Made by a program: the position numbers and the translations under genes
DNA from: Piscicola geometra
Lineage: Eukaryota > Annelida > Clitellata > Hirudinida > Piscicolidae
DNA length: 64,000 bases
Assembly (NCBI GenBank): GCA_943735955.1
Contig: OX030967.1
Location: 3,823,590-3,887,589, forward strand
Direction of reading: 5' to 3'
Notes under the pieces: model-generated
Databases searched by the model: none
What the model was told of the DNA's origin: nothing
Seen by the model: the letters and a program-made list of their open reading frames with translations, nothing else
Shown here: positions 48,966 to 63,369 of the stretch, one piece after another
Layout: each line of letters begins with the position of its first letter
Position numbering within the stretch: position 1 is the first letter of the stretch

Positions 48966-51900
48966 ATTGATGTGTCTGTATGCCTATTCCTAACTTTTGT
49001 ATATAAAAGAATGTAATTGCCTAATTAAGTGAAATTGCTCACAAAAAACTAAATGTGGTTCGAGTGGTTTGAGTGCTGGCCCCTGGCGAGTGAAAAAGAT
49101 TTTAACCGGAAAGGATGTGGAAAGGATTCTTTAAGAGGCAATTAGAGAGGGGTGATTGATCTCTGGGTGGTTTGTTAATGTATAATTAATTGCTAATTGG
49201 TGTTAATGAGGTTAATAAATTAATCAAAGTGAGTTATATCTGCCCTTAACAAGATCTGTTCTGCCTACTTCAATGGGTGTAGGCTCAATGATTCGATCTT
49301 TCAGGCGATGAAATTATGAATGATTTCAACTATGTGTGTGTTTGTGTGTGAATAGCTTAGACGAATTGAATAAAATAAAATCGACTAGAGTATCCGAATC
49401 GGTTTTCTCGTAAGCCATTCTCCATTGCTTTTTCCAATAATTTCCCCAATTTTCCATTATAGAATCGAATTTCGATATTCAATATTCCTACTTTTCCGCA
49501 TCTTGCATGCATCTCACAGCACTTTTGGAGAGAAAAAAAAGAATTTTTTCGATCACTTAAAACTCGTTTTCCTTCAAGAATAGCTCGTCTTCCAAAACTT
49601 CCATTTTTTTTATTTTTCGCACTTTTTTATTATTTTTTTGCACGTTTCGCCATCTTTATTCCAAACTAGAGTATACTTTCGCGGGGAACTCATAACCTTT
49701 CACTCTTTCCATGTCTTTTTTAAAAGTATTTTCTAGAATTTTTCTGGTTATTGTTGAATGATTTTCTGGCTGTAGTTATTATTTTAATGTTATTGCACTA
49801 TCATCATCGTCGTCGTCATCATCATCGTCGTCATCATCATCATCGTCGTCATCATCATCATCATCGTCGTCATCATCATCATCGTCGTCACCATCATCAT
49901 AATCATCACTTATCCATCTACACACTCATCCATCCCATCGGTTTCTCCTCGTCCAGAACTGTCTACTTATCCAGATTTACAAATTCCAATTAACTGCGCT
50001 TTAATTGCTTTTTTAGTTTATAATAACTCAATTATCCAATTAGTTTTATATATATTTAGCATCATTATCAAGTCTAATTAAGATAATGACTGGTTACCCT
50101 TAAGTGTACAGTTTTCAGTGTATCTAATCATTCGTATGTGTGTGCGTGCATTTTTTAGAATCATTATTATTAATAATTATTTGTCTTATTATTATTATTA
50201 TTATGTCTTTGTTGTTAAAGAGAGTTATCATACATTTAACTTCAACATTCAATTCATCACTATCATTTCTTCTTATTATTATTTTTATTATTTTATTTAT
50301 TTATTATTATCATTTCGTTTATTAGTTATTTTTCCTATTTTATTTTTATTATGGGATACTGAATAAATTAAACTTGTTCCAACACATTATCACCTCCATC
50401 ATCATCATCATTCTCTTCACCATCACTACCACCATCATCAGCATCATCATCATCATCATCATCAGTACCACCATCATCAGCATCATCCTCTTCATCATCA
50501 TCAGCATCATCATTACTACCACCATCATCAGCATCATCATCACTACCACCATCATCATCATCAGCATCATCAGCTGTTGCCATCAAACTCAAAGTTCGCG
50601 CTTTTGCGAGATGAAGTGATCATGAGAAGCAAAAGAATAAAAACAATGAGAATAAAAATAATGTTAAAAAAAACAATAATAAATAAAACACAATAATAAT
50701 AATTAAAAAACTAATAAACATAACGATAATGGCCTCTTGCGAGGTTGGGGACTTTGTAACTTGCGTAGTTTGGAGTCAACAGCCTTTCATTTGGCTCCTT
50801 CGCTAATTGGAAGCACGAGGTGTCATCGTCGTGATGCTTCGTTGGAGGTGATGATGATGATAGTATGATTATCATTCGTACTGATGATGATGATAATGAT
50901 GGTATGATTATCATTCGTACTGATGATGATGATAATGATGAAGTTTTTGTTTATTTATCATGACAACGATTGAATAAATCTCACTCTACAAGGAAAAGCG
51001 CCTAAACAAACTCTGGATTGGAAAATATTTTTACACCTCTTCCATTCCCTGTCACACGCACCCCACTCCTTCTCCCCCACCCACTCAACCTACTCCTCCT
51101 CCTTCACCTACCCTACCCCTCTTGAAAGTCTGTAGCGTTCAATTTTTTTGTGAAAATACCAAAAAGTGTGGATAGCTTAAACGACGTTTGGTTTCTTATG
51201 TTAAAGTTAAATGGCGACAAAAAGAGAGAAAGGAAGAAGGTGATGGTGGATACTTCATTCGACTGAACGCCTAATACTGGCTTCAATGGGGTTTCAATCC
51301 AAAATGTAAGCAATGATAACTTAAGCAAACTCCCAATGCAGTATTTGTATGTCGTAATTATTCAAAATATAGTATTAGCATCATAATCATCATCATCATC
51401 TTGACCATCATCATAATCATCATCATCATCAAACATGCACCATTCGCGGAATTCCTAGTGAATGGGAGCATTGGAAAAAAGATGGCGATGATAAAATCAT
51501 AGCATCTGATACATCTTAAGCTAGCGATAATAAAAGAAATTGAACCAAAGAACAAAAATAATATAAATTATCTGGTATATTTTGCCTAAATTTAATAAAA
51601 AAGTATCACTAAAAACAATTATTGTGGATGCGTATAATTCTTTGGTTTTTGAAGTTTCCCATTTCCGGTTTGAAAAACGGAAGTGGAAATGACGATTTAG
51701 AATCTTTGGTTTCTTGTTCTATGCTCCAAACTTTTTCCTCGTTCCTGGAATACCAGTCGGGAGTGTCCATGCTGTTTCGAAATAAAGATGCTTTTTTTTA
51801 GAGATTGTCTATTTAATTACTTTTAAATTATAGTTAAGTATTTTGAATATTTAAAAACTAAGTTAAATGAATAAAAAAATCTATTTAAAACATTTTAATT

Positions 51901-52342
51901 TTTTTAAAATATTTAATTTTTCACTTTTATTGAGTTCTTAAAAAATTTAAATTCTAATTAGAGATGAATATTTAATTAGAAAAATAAATCTCACAAAGCG
52001 ATTGACATCTTGTGTTTCAGTGTTTCTTGATCGGAAAGTATACTTTTTCAATGGTCTACTGAGGGATGGAAGAGTAATAACTAATCATTACTAATTAATA
52101 GTAATAATTAGTAACAGTTACTAATTAAATGTATCCCATTAGCTTTAATTGAAATCATATTAAATAAAAATCTCAAGTTAGTGTGAGAACAATAGTTATT
52201 AGTATTTTAAATACATTTTAATTATATTTCATATTTAAAATGGTTTTATAGATTTATGATTTACTCAAGACTGTTGTAAACATACCCGATTTGGCTGCTT
52301 GTACTCAGATAGTTGTACTAGTAGTACTGATCGTTGCAGTTT

Positions 52343-52374
<32 letters not shown>

Positions 52375-53300
52375 ACTACAGTTTAAGTACTCTTGTTGCT
52401 TTTGGTGTTGGCACTAGTAGTAGTACTAATGAAAACACTAGTTACAGTACAGCTGCAGCTACTAGTACTAGTAGTAGTTCTCTTGACAGTAGAACTCTTG
52501 CAGTACTTGATCAGTAATTCACTGCTAACACCACGGCGGAGGCAAGCAACTTAGAAGTACGCTAGCATCTGCATCTTCCTCCCTTATAAACCCTTTGAAA
52601 GGCAACACGTGGTTTCACTGTGAATTTATGTATATATTTTTTTTCTTTCTATTTTTGGTTTTAAAAATATTCTTTTTATTCTTTTTATCTAAAGACGTTT
52701 CGTTCTAGAATTTTCTTTTTTACATTTTTTGTTTTTTTTTCCAACTTTTTAGTAAGAAAATATTTAATTAACTCTTAAAGTCGAAAATTATTATTTTAAG
52801 AAGAAGCTTTCTTAAGAATTGAACTTGTTAACAGTCCACCACTCAAGTATTTCTCACAAAATCTTCTCCTATATCATCTTTATCACCCTTATCACCTTTT
52901 AAACAACCTTTTCTAAATACTTTTTCAGTATCACAACTTATCATCCTTTCATGGTAGAACATCTGCTGTAACGATATTTTAACCCTGAGCACTTGTCCGT
53001 AAATGAGGGTTTGAATTCTCTTTTTCTGGCTTCGTCTTCGTTTCAAAGCCGTGTAGTGGACGCCACAAGGATTCGTTTCTCGGCCAAATTATTGGAATTA
53101 AATCGAAAAAGAATTGGGATTCCGTTAAATCAATTATATTTTTTAATAATTAAAAATAATTAAAAATGTATTTAAGTTCATTTTTATTAACTGCACTGTA
53201 TTTAATAATATTTGGTTATAAAATGATTGTTATACTGGTCTATAAAATTTGACAGACAGGCGTAGATATCAAGAAACATTTCTTATCGAACATCGCAAAA
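48966..53300. other. Gene-poor spacer with CAT-type microsatellites
   Basis: AT-rich DNA with CATCATCGTCGT repeats (about 49800-49915), CATCATCAGCATC repeats (about 50385-50575), duplicated GATGATGATAATGATG (about 50850-50942) and a TAGTAG/ACTAGT-rich patch (about 52305-52515) with a Ser-rich frame. No conserved domain or splice-consistent exon was found on either strand. Confidence 0.5.
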
Positions 53301-53607
53301 TCGAACTCCTATGCACCCTTCTTTCGACTGCTGCATCTTCCCTCCATCACTCTCTCTCTCTCTTTCTCTCCTTCTCTTCCTCTTCCTCTTTCTATCTATC
53401 CCACATCTAAACACCAATTATTTACTTTTATTTGCTTCCATTTTATCCATGCATTCATCCCTGTACTATAAATTATTCCACGTTACATCCCATCTTCTAT
53501 CCATTTATTTCCTTCTTCCTTTCCCATCCTCTTCCAGCCATTCATCATCCTATTTATTCTTTTTTCTTACAGCTACCCATCCACCCATCCATCATCCCAC
53601 TTATTCA

Positions 53608-53824
53608 TTCTCCATCCATCCATCACCATCCTCATCAACACATCAATCATCTCACTTTTTCCTTCTCCATCCATCCATCACCATCCTCATCAACACATCA
53701 ATCATCCCACTTTTTCCTTCTCCATCCATCCATCACCATCCTCATCAACACATCAATCATCCCACTTTTTCCTTTTCCATCCATCCATCACCATCCTCAT
53801 CAACACATCAATCATCCCACACCA
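53608..53824. repeat. 55-bp minisatellite, about 4 copies
   Basis: Units contain CATCCATCCATCACCATCC, then CATCAACACATCAATCATC, and end in a CACTTTTTCC block. The copies are nearly identical, suggesting recent expansion. Frames of 131-193 codons here are artefacts. Confidence 0.85.
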
Positions 53825-55189
53825 TAACATTTTCTGATCGATCTGCCTTTGTCAGGAATAACATTTCAATAAAAATATGCCCAATGGAGTAGTTTGTGTG
53901 TGTGTTTATGTGTGTGTTTATATATTTATTTGTGTGTGTGTGTGTGTGTGTGTACATGTGTGGTGAATATTTTCTCTTCATTCAGCACTAAAGTTTTCAC
54001 AAAATAAAAGTTAACTTAAAATTCGATATTTAGAATTTTCAAAGCAATCTATTTTGCACTGTTCCTATTTTAACACAACCAACCATTCAATTTCGTTATT
54101 CGTACAAGTCCGAGTTGTTAGCTCCAGTATTAAAATATAATATGTAATCGGCACAGTTCGAATCAAAAAGATACACAAGGGTATGGGTCCTTTCCAATCG
54201 ATACCAAATCAATGGTAACTCTTTAGTTGCCTTACAAGCACTTTTTTAAATATTTAAATTTATTTTTATTTAAAATTATGCTTATTTAATAATTTAAAAT
54301 ATTGTTTTATCATAAATTAGGTTTTTGTGATCATTTTTGTTTCAGAGGTGTTTACATTGTTTTTTATCGATTAAAATATTCACTAACTCTTCGAGTAATC
54401 AACCTTTGAACCTAAAAGTAGCTTAATAATAATCATCATCATCGTTTTCATCATGATCAACATCTTCAAGATCAAGATCATCATCATCATCATCACCATC
54501 ATCATCATCACCATCGTCATAATGATCATGATCATGAAGATCATCATCATCAACGACATTTCATCAATTATGGGTCAGATGTAACTCAATCTTTCACATA
54601 TAAAATTCGTTTTTCCTACTCTTATTATTATTTGATAATAATAGTTCATAATTAGAATAATTATTTTGTCAATATTATAACCTAAATTCAAAATTTGGAA
54701 TTTATTACTTTTATATAATAAATATTGTTGAAATTTAAAATAATTTAAAATGGTTTAATAGAATTCCATTAATAAAAAAGCGAAACTGAGTGACACTTGT
54801 GTGAACGAGTAGACCATGAAAAAGTCTTTGAAAATCATCAGCAAACAAAAATAAAAAAGAAATAAAAACAATATTGTAAAAGTGCAGTGAGGTTGAGATG
54901 TGAGAAGGGTGCATCTAAAGCGTCAACTGTTCTTTATTATTTATTTTGCTGAGTGTATTTGAGAGTGTCGGGATCACTTTTAGGGGTTTTTCGTCATTAT
55001 TATCTTTTAGTTTTTTAGTATTTTAAAATATTTTTATTAAGTTTTGACATGAATTTGTGAAGCAAAGTGTTAAACTTTAAAAGAAGGCCGAAAGAGAAAC
55101 ATGAAACACACATGCATACAAATATAAGGACCATAAGGATATAGAATCACACACACACTCACACACACACACACACACAAACAGACATA
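53825..55189. other. AT-rich DNA without a supported gene
   Basis: Short TG tracts (about 53895-53953) and a CATCATC tract with GATCATGATC palindromes (about 54435-54560), then a CA tract near 55150. Nothing else recognised. Confidence 0.45.
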
Positions 55190-55404
55190 CACTAAGACAC
55201 ACAAAAACACACATAACGACAAATCGATTTTATTAGCTGGAATATTCCATTAACCACGCCCCTCTCAAACACCGACCACCAATAGAATTGGGTCTTGGAA
55301 TCACGTGATATCAATAAATCATCTTGATTGGTCAGTGGAAGTGTTAATATGGCGGAGGAGTGAATTATTTTATCGCTCACTAGTCGAAAGTTTATGACGT
55401 TCGA
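55190..55404 (+). promoter_or_regulatory. Promoter-like non-repetitive island upstream of the 12-bp array
   Basis: Within about 200 bp are the dyad TGGAATATTCCA, two ATTGG (inverted CCAAT) motifs, the E-box CACGTG, an ATGGCGG core and TGACGTTC (CRE-like). No gene was found on either side, so this is motif clustering only. Confidence 0.25.
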
Positions 55405-55405
55405 G

Positions 55406-56976
55406 TGGTGGATGGAGTGGTGGATGGAGTGGTGGATGGAGTGGTGGATGGAGTGGTGGATGGAGTGGTGGATGGAGTGGTTTGGATGGAGGGGTTTGGA
55501 TGGAGTGGGGGATGGAGTGGTGGATGGAGTGGTGGATGGAGTGGTGGATGGAGTGGTGGATGGAGTGGTGGATGGAGTGGTGGATGGAGTGGTGGATGGA
55601 GTGGTGGATGGAGTGGTGAATGGAGTGGTGGATGGAGTGGTGGATGGAGTGGTTTGGATGGAGTGATGGATGGAGTGGTGGATGGAGTGGTGGATGGAGT
55701 GGTGGATGGAGTGGTGGATGGAGTGGTGGATGGAGTGGTGGATGGAGTGGTGAATGGAGTGGTGGATGGAGTGGTTTGGATGGAGTGGTGGATGGAGTGG
55801 TGGATGGAGTGGTGGATGGAGTGGTGGATGGAGTGGTGGATGGAGTGGTAGATGGAGTGATGGATGGAGTGGTGGATGGAGTGGTGGATAGAGTGGTTTG
55901 AATGGAGTGGTGGATGGAGTGGTGGATGGAGTGGTGGATGGAGTGGTGGATGGAGTGTTTGATGGAGTGGTGGATGGAGTGGTTGATGGAGTGGTGGATG
56001 GAGTGGTTTAGATGGAGTGGTGGAATAAGTGGTGGATGGAGGGGTTTGGATGGAGTGGTGGATGGAGTGGTGGATGGAGTCTTGGATGGAGTGGTTGATG
56101 GAGTGGTGGATGGAGTGGTGGATGGAGTGGTTGATGGAGTGGTGGATGAAGTGGTTTAGATGGAGTGGTGGATGAAGTGGTGGATGGAGTGGTGGATGGA
56201 GTAGTGGATAGAGTGGTGGATGGAGTGATGGATGGAGTGGTGGATGGAGTGGTTTAGATGGAGTGGTGGATGGAGTGGTGGATGGAGTGGTGGATGGAAT
56301 GGAAGATGGAGTGGTGGATGGAGTGGTTTAGATGGAATGGTTTGAATGGAGTGGTGGATGGAGTGGTGGATGGAGTGGTGGATGGAGTGGTGGATGGAGT
56401 GGTGAATGGAGTGGTGGATGGAGGGGTTTGGATGGAGTGGGGGATGGAGTGGTGGATGGAGTCTTGGATGAAGTGGTTGATGGAGTGGTTGATGGAGTGG
56501 TGGATGGAGTGGTTGATGGAGTGGTGGATGGAGTGGTTTAGATGGAGTGGTGGACGAAGTGGTGGATGGAAGGGTTTGGATGGAGTGGTGGATGGAGTCT
56601 TGGATGGAGTGGTTGATGGAGTGGTGGATGGAGTGGTGGATGGAGTGGTTGATGGAGTGGTGGATGGAGTGGTTTAGATGGAGTGGTGGATGAAGTGGTG
56701 GATGGAGGGGTTTGGATGGAGTGGTGGATGGAGTGGTGGATGGAGTGGTGGATGGAGTGGTTGATGGAGTGGTGGATGGAGTGGTAGATGGAGTGGTGGA
56801 TGGAGTGGTGGATGGAGTGGTGGATGGAGTCTTGGATGGAGTGGTTTGGATGGAGTGGTGGATGGAGTGGTGGATGGAGTGGTTTGGATGGAGTGGTGGA
56901 TGGAGTGATGGATGGAGTGGTGGATGGAGTGGTGGATGGAGTGGTGGATGGAGTGGTGGATGGAGTGGTGGATGGA
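55406..56976. repeat. 12-bp GGATGGAGTGGT minisatellite, about 1.57 kb
   Basis: About 130 units of GGATGGAGTGGT with interspersed GTTTGGAT and GTTTAGAT variants, often every 6-12 units, suggesting higher-order structure. Frames such as MEWWMEWW and DGVVDGVV arise because 12 is a multiple of three. The plus strand is C-free for almost the whole array. Confidence 0.95.
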
Positions 56977-57094
56977 AGATGAAAGGACGTTAAGCGCTGG
57001 AATGTTACTTTGTTGCTTCAGATTCCTTGGTTGCCTGTTCCTATGTCCCATCCTCCAAACAAACTTCCTTCCACACCATACACACCTACACAAA

Positions 57095-58525
<1,431 letters not shown>

Positions 58526-60860
58526 ATGTCTTGCTTTTCTATCGATTCGATCTTGTACGGGAAAAGTGGATGTAAAAAACAAAATGGTGACGTTAGACTT
58601 GATGATGATGACGATTGTGATGGTCATGATGATGATTGTGATGGTCATGATGATGATTTTGGTAGAAAGTGTATAAGTTGTAGTTGTAGCAGCACCAATA
58701 AAAACTACAAGCAAAACGACAACTTCAATAACGTTGAAAACAACAACAAAAACTACAACAACAACAAAAAGAATTACAACAACAACAACAATTACAACAA
58801 CAACAACAATTACAACAGCAGCCTAAGCAACAACCACAACAACAATACGAACGACTGCACCTCCTCATCAAGCCACAAAAAGCGATCCAGAGCAGCTTTT
58901 TCTCATCTGCAGGTGCCCATCCATCCATCCATCCATCCATCCATCCATCCATCCATCCATCCATCCATCCATCCATCCATCCATCCATCCATCCATCCAT
59001 CCATCCATCCATCCATACATCCATCCATCCATTCATCCATGCACCCATGCATCCACCCATCCATGCATCCACCCATCCATGCATCCACCCATCCATGCAT
59101 CCATCCATCTATGCATCCATCTATCCATCCACGCATGCATCATCCATCTATACCCCATGCATGCATCCATCTAAGCATCCATCCATCCATCCATCAATCC
59201 ATCCATCAATCCATCCATCAATCCATCCATCAATCCATCCATCAATCCATCCATCAATCCATCCATCAATCCATCCATCAATCCATCCATCAATCCATCC
59301 ATCAATCCATCCATCAATCCATCCATCAATTCATCCATCAATCCATCCATCAATCCATCCATCAATCCATCCATCAATCCATCCATCAATCCATCCATCA
59401 ATCCATCCATCAATCCATCCATCAATCCATTCATCAATCCATCCATCAATCCATCCATCAATCCATCCATCAATCCATCCATCAATCCATCCATCAATCC
59501 ATCCATCAATCCATCAATCCATCCATCAATCCATCCATCAATCCATCCATCCATCCATCCATCCATCCATCCATCCATCCATTCATCCATGCACCCATGC
59601 ATCCACCCATCCATGCGTCCATGCATCCACCCATCCATGCATCCATCCATCTATGCATCCATCTATCCATCCACGCATGCATCATCCATCTATACCCCAT
59701 GCATGCATCCATCTATGCATCCATCAATCCATCCATCAATCCATCCATCAATCCATCCACCAATCCATCCATCAATCCATCCATCAATCCATCCATCAAT
59801 CCATCCATCAATCCATCCATCAATCCATCCATCAATCCATCCATCCATCCATCCATCCATCCATCCATCCATCCATCCATCCATCCATCCATCCATCCAT
59901 CCATCCATCCATCCATCCATCCATCCATCAATCCATCCATCAATCCATCCATCCATCCATGCATGCAGGTGTATGAACTGGAACGAAGGTTCTCCAAACA
60001 GCGTTACCTTTCGGGACCTGACCGTAATGAATTGGCCAAGAGGCTCAAGTTGACCGAGACCCAGGTGGATGGAGGGTGGATGGAGGGATGGATGGATGGA
60101 TGGATGAATGGATGAATGGATGGATGGGATGGTGGATGTATGGTGGATGAATGGGATGATGCATGGATTGATGGATGGATGGTGGATGAATGGGTGAGCG
60201 GATTGGTGGGTAGATGAGATGGTCGATAAGTGGGTAGTGTGACAAGTAGATGGATGGTTGGGAGGTAAATGAGTGAAGTCTTCTTCCACTCATTTTCACA
60301 CTTATTAAAACACTGTTTTTGAATCAATTCAGGTGAAAATTTGGTTCCAAAACCGAAGATACAAAACAAAGCGGAAATGCTTCAACTCCGCCCTCAAACC
60401 TATTTCCTCTTCCGGTACCAACGACGCCATTATTTCTCAACCTAATTTAGTATCTTTGGGTCATTTAGAATCTTTTCCTTTTTCCATTTATACTGGAAAA
60501 AGTTTTTTCCTAGATTTCTTTCCTTTTTCCGCCTTCAAAAACCTCTACAATGGACGTCTCCCGAAAGAAACTGTTGAAACGATCCACTCTAATATGCAAC
60601 AATTCAACATTTTGAAACACAACTATAATCAAAACCAAAACTATAATCAAAACCACAACTATAATCAAAACCACAACTATAATCAAAACCAAAAGAGAAT
60701 CTATGAAAATAACTGCAAAAGCATTTTTCAAACAAAAGTCAAAGCTGATAACAGTGGTGAGATCTTCAACCTCAACAACAATGACAACAACAACAATGAC
60801 AACAATGACAACCACAAAAAATACCGCAGTAACTATTTGAATGATTCAACAACATCATAA
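58526..60860 (+). CDS. NKX3 (bap): NK3-class (bagpipe/NKX3) homeobox transcription factor, complete, about 336 aa
   Basis: Three exons: 58526-58912, 59969-60064 and 60333-60860, both introns in phase 0 with CAG/GT and AG/GTG junctions. The N-terminus [12 protein letters not shown] is the EH1/TN repressor motif, which fixes the start. The homeodomain (about residues 118-177) reads [12 protein letters not shown], then [16 protein letters not shown] and [11 protein letters not shown], then [15 protein letters not shown]; the YLSG and NRRYKTKR segments are diagnostic of NK3. R5, F8, L16, W48, F49, N51 and R53 are intact. In animals NK3 genes pattern visceral mesoderm and skeletal tissue. Between EH1 and homeodomain lie Asp/His-rich and Asn-rich runs; the C-terminus has NYNQNH repeats and Asn/Asp runs. 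No NK2-specific domain was seen. The two homeodomain introns are at sites 12/13 and 44/45. Confidence 0.95.
58913..59965. repeat. Composite ATCC / ATCCATCCATCA array filling NK3 intron 1
   Basis: Starts a few bases after the donor and ends at the acceptor (GCATGCAG). Blocks of pure ATCC alternate with 12-bp ATCCATCCATCA units. A CATGCATCCACCC module with ATCATCCATCTATACCCC occurs twice (about 59040-59175 and 59582-59720), roughly 540 bp apart, so the array is itself a duplicated composite. A 529-codon frame running from exon 1 through the array into exon 2 is not a real protein. Confidence 0.95.
60066..60245. repeat. GGATGGAT repeat in NK3 intron 2
   Basis: GGATGGA/GGATGAAT units begin at the donor of exon 59969-60064. 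They are the reverse complement of the ATCC repeats in intron 1, so the two introns of the pre-mRNA could pair and loop out the 96-base middle exon. Confidence 0.8.
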
Positions 60861-61020
60861 CCAACAACAACATCATAACCAACAACAACATCATAGCCAA
60901 CAACAACATCATAACCAACAACAACATCATAACCAACTACAACATCATAACCAACAACAACATCATAACCAACAACAACATCATAACCAACAACAACATC
61001 ATAACCAACAACAACATCAG
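60847..61020. repeat. 18-bp CAACAACAACATCATAAC minisatellite at the NK3 stop codon, about 9-10 copies
   Basis: The NK3 stop codon lies within the first unit (TCATAA). In the +1 frame the units read QQQHHN without a stop for about 85 codons. Probably 3' untranslated sequence. Confidence 0.85.
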
Positions 61021-61181
61021 CTACAACAAAACCAACTTCAACACAAACAACACAAACAGCTCAAACAACTAATGATGACATTAGCAACATTAAGGTAACG
61101 GCAATGATAACAACACCTCAACTACTCCTACTACTACTACTTACAACAGCACTTCTAATAATGCACGTATCACTAATACCT

Positions 61182-61187
61182 AATAAA
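61182..61187 (+). terminator. Candidate polyadenylation signal of NK3
   Basis: AATAAA about 320 bp after the stop codon. Motif and position only. Confidence 0.35.
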
Positions 61188-62000
61188 ATCATTTACAATA
61201 TTAACAATAATAAAGATGATGAGGATGATGATGGGGATGATGATGATGATAGGGATGGGGATGAAGATGGTTATGATGATGATGACAATCAAAAACAGCA
61301 ATTTTTCTGATAGTATGAAACGTTTAAACAAAATACGATAGATAATATATTAACCAAGATTTTTTTAGTTGTAATAATAATGTTAATTTACCTGCCTATT
61401 AAGGCTAATCATCCATTAAATTTGCATAATAAATAATAGAAAAATAAATAATAATGAATAATATTAGCTCGATACATTAGTCAACAAAATAAATATATAA
61501 AAATATTAAGTATTGTAACATGAAAAGCTTATTAAATGACAGGACAAAGTTTGAGATCAGGCACCCGGGAAATCTGTCGCACTAGGGTACTTTACGGACT
61601 AAAATGACCCATTTAGTATTTGTGGACCGTTTTCACTCTTGTATTGTATTGTAATCGACCTGTAGACTTTTCGACTTACAATGATTTACATAGAGTTTTT
61701 ATTATAAACGGACTTTTTTGACTTTAGGATGCATTTGTATGTTTGCGTTTTGTGGGCGATTTCAATGTTTTGTTTTTGTGTTCATAGCTTTTTTTATTGC
61801 TTTAAATTGGTAATCTATTTTTTCTCATCATCATCATCATCATCATCATCCTCGTCACCACCACCATCATCATCCTCCTCTTCATCTTTATCATCATCAT
61901 CATCATTCTCATCATCGTCATCATCATCATCATCATCATCATCATCTCCATCATCATCATCATCATCTTCTCCATCATCATCATCATCTTCATCATATTA
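61188..62000. other. Spacer with GAT and CAT microsatellites
   Basis: A GATGATGATGG tract at about 61212-61290 and a CATCATCATCC tract at about 61822-61998 flank AT-rich unique DNA. Nothing else recognised. Confidence 0.5.
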
Positions 62001-62379
62001 ACAATGAGACCACACTTTTAACGGCATTTCAAAGAGATCACAGGTGAGATTAGAAAGGATGATTATGATGTTGTAGTGATGATGGCAGTGATGACTTTGG
62101 AGATGATGATGATGATGATGATGGTCATGTGATGATGGTCATGTGATGATGATGGTGATGAGGGCAGTGATGATTATGACAATGATGATGAAGATGAAAA
62201 TGATGGTGGTGATGATAATTAGAAATGATGATGATGATAGTGGTGGTGATGATGATGATAATTCGAGACGGTGATAAGGCTTTGCATTTAAAAAGTCGTA
62301 ATAATACAGTGATAAGAGAATGCTTTTTGAGAAGAAGGTGAAGATTTGTAAGTTGATAAACGAAAACCTTTGATCATGC

Positions 62380-62665
62380 ATCCATTGGGGGGGGGGGGGG
62401 TGAATGGATGGGTGGGTAGGTGGGTGGGTGGATGGATGGGTGGATGGGGGGATGGATCAATGAATGGATCGATGGGTGGGTGGGTGGATGGATGGGTGGG
62501 TGGATGGGTGGGTGGATGAGTGGATGGATGGATGGGTTTTTGGTTGGATGGGTGGGTTTTTGTTTGAATGGGTTTTTGGTTGGATGGGTGGATTTTGGTT
62601 GGATAGGTGGGTGGTTGGTGGATGATGGAATAGTGGATGGATGGGTGGTGTGGAAGTGGTGTCAT
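62380..62665. repeat. GGATGGGTGGGT minisatellite
   Basis: Imperfect GGATGGGTGGGTGGAT units after a G run, with GTTTTTGGTTGGATGG variants towards the end. The frames on both strands are artefacts. Confidence 0.85.
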
Positions 62666-62859
62666 AGTAGATTGATTGATTAGTAGCATTGGTAAATGTT
62701 ATATTCAAATCATTCAACCATCTCTAGAGAATCTGAAAAATTCACTTTTCATCATTACGTCATCACCCTTTATTATGATTTTTATTATTATGATTTTTAA
62801 ATTCTTATTCTGATTCTGATTATTCTCATTGTTGTTTTTCTTTTGCATTTATTAATCAG

Positions 62860-62913
62860 ATCGGCTTCAATTACATTGAAATGTCCCGTTTGATGTTGCG
62901 GCGAAAAAAGTGA
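62860..62913 (+). CDS. Candidate terminal exon, product unknown (partial)
   Basis: Eighteen codons including the stop read IGFNYIEMSRLMLRRKK after a good acceptor (pyrimidine-rich tract then ATTAATCAG). A donor CAG/GTGAGA at 62043/62044 could be the upstream partner in phase 0, preceded by a short frame reading HTFNGISKRSQ. No family recognised; this may be chance. Confidence 0.2.
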   Translation: MGFNYIEMSRLMLRRKK

Positions 62914-63369
62914 ATTTTGTTTTTGTTTTTTTTTAATAAAAAGAAAAAACAAAACATTTTTTCATTATCTCGAAAAAATAAAAAGATAATGCCGGTATTT
63001 AGAATATTTAGGATTTTTTCAAAGTGTAGAGTGTCTTAGAGTGAGATTGATAAGGAGATATTAGCTGCAATTGCTCTAGAGTAAAAGTTTTTTTATGGAA
63101 AAAATGAGAAAAAGTAAAAAGATGGAAAACGATAATGGAAAGGTAAACTGCCCTTGCAACAACCACAACTACTTCTGCTACAATAAACACAACAACCACA
63201 AAAACCACAACAACTACAACAACCACAACAACTACACCAACAACTAGAACAACTACAAAAACATGAAAACTACGACAATTTTTAAACGATTCTTTTAAAA
63301 ACCATCACAGAACAATTATCAACTATTCATGAAACAGTCAGAGCAACAAATCAAAAACAACAACTACAA

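Noticed and set aside
52299..52517. Ser-rich 72-codon frame
   Set aside because: The sequence is a TAGTAG/ACTAGT-rich low-complexity patch with no splice sites or family match.
55394..56993. MEWWMEWW and DGVVDGVV repeat proteins
   Set aside because: The 12-bp unit is a multiple of three and stop-free in several frames; there is no promoter, splice or family evidence for translation.
58526..60115. 529-codon plus-strand frame joining NK3 exon 1, HPSIHPS repeats and exon 2
   Set aside because: Exon 1 ends at a good CAG/GTG donor and exon 2 begins after GCATGCAG. Splicing restores an intact homeodomain, while read-through would insert about 350 repeat residues into helix 1.
61104..61310. 68-codon frame with a hydrophobic start and Asp-rich tail
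   Set aside because: Made of CTACTACTA and GATGAT trinucleotide tracts in the probable NK3 3' untranslated region.
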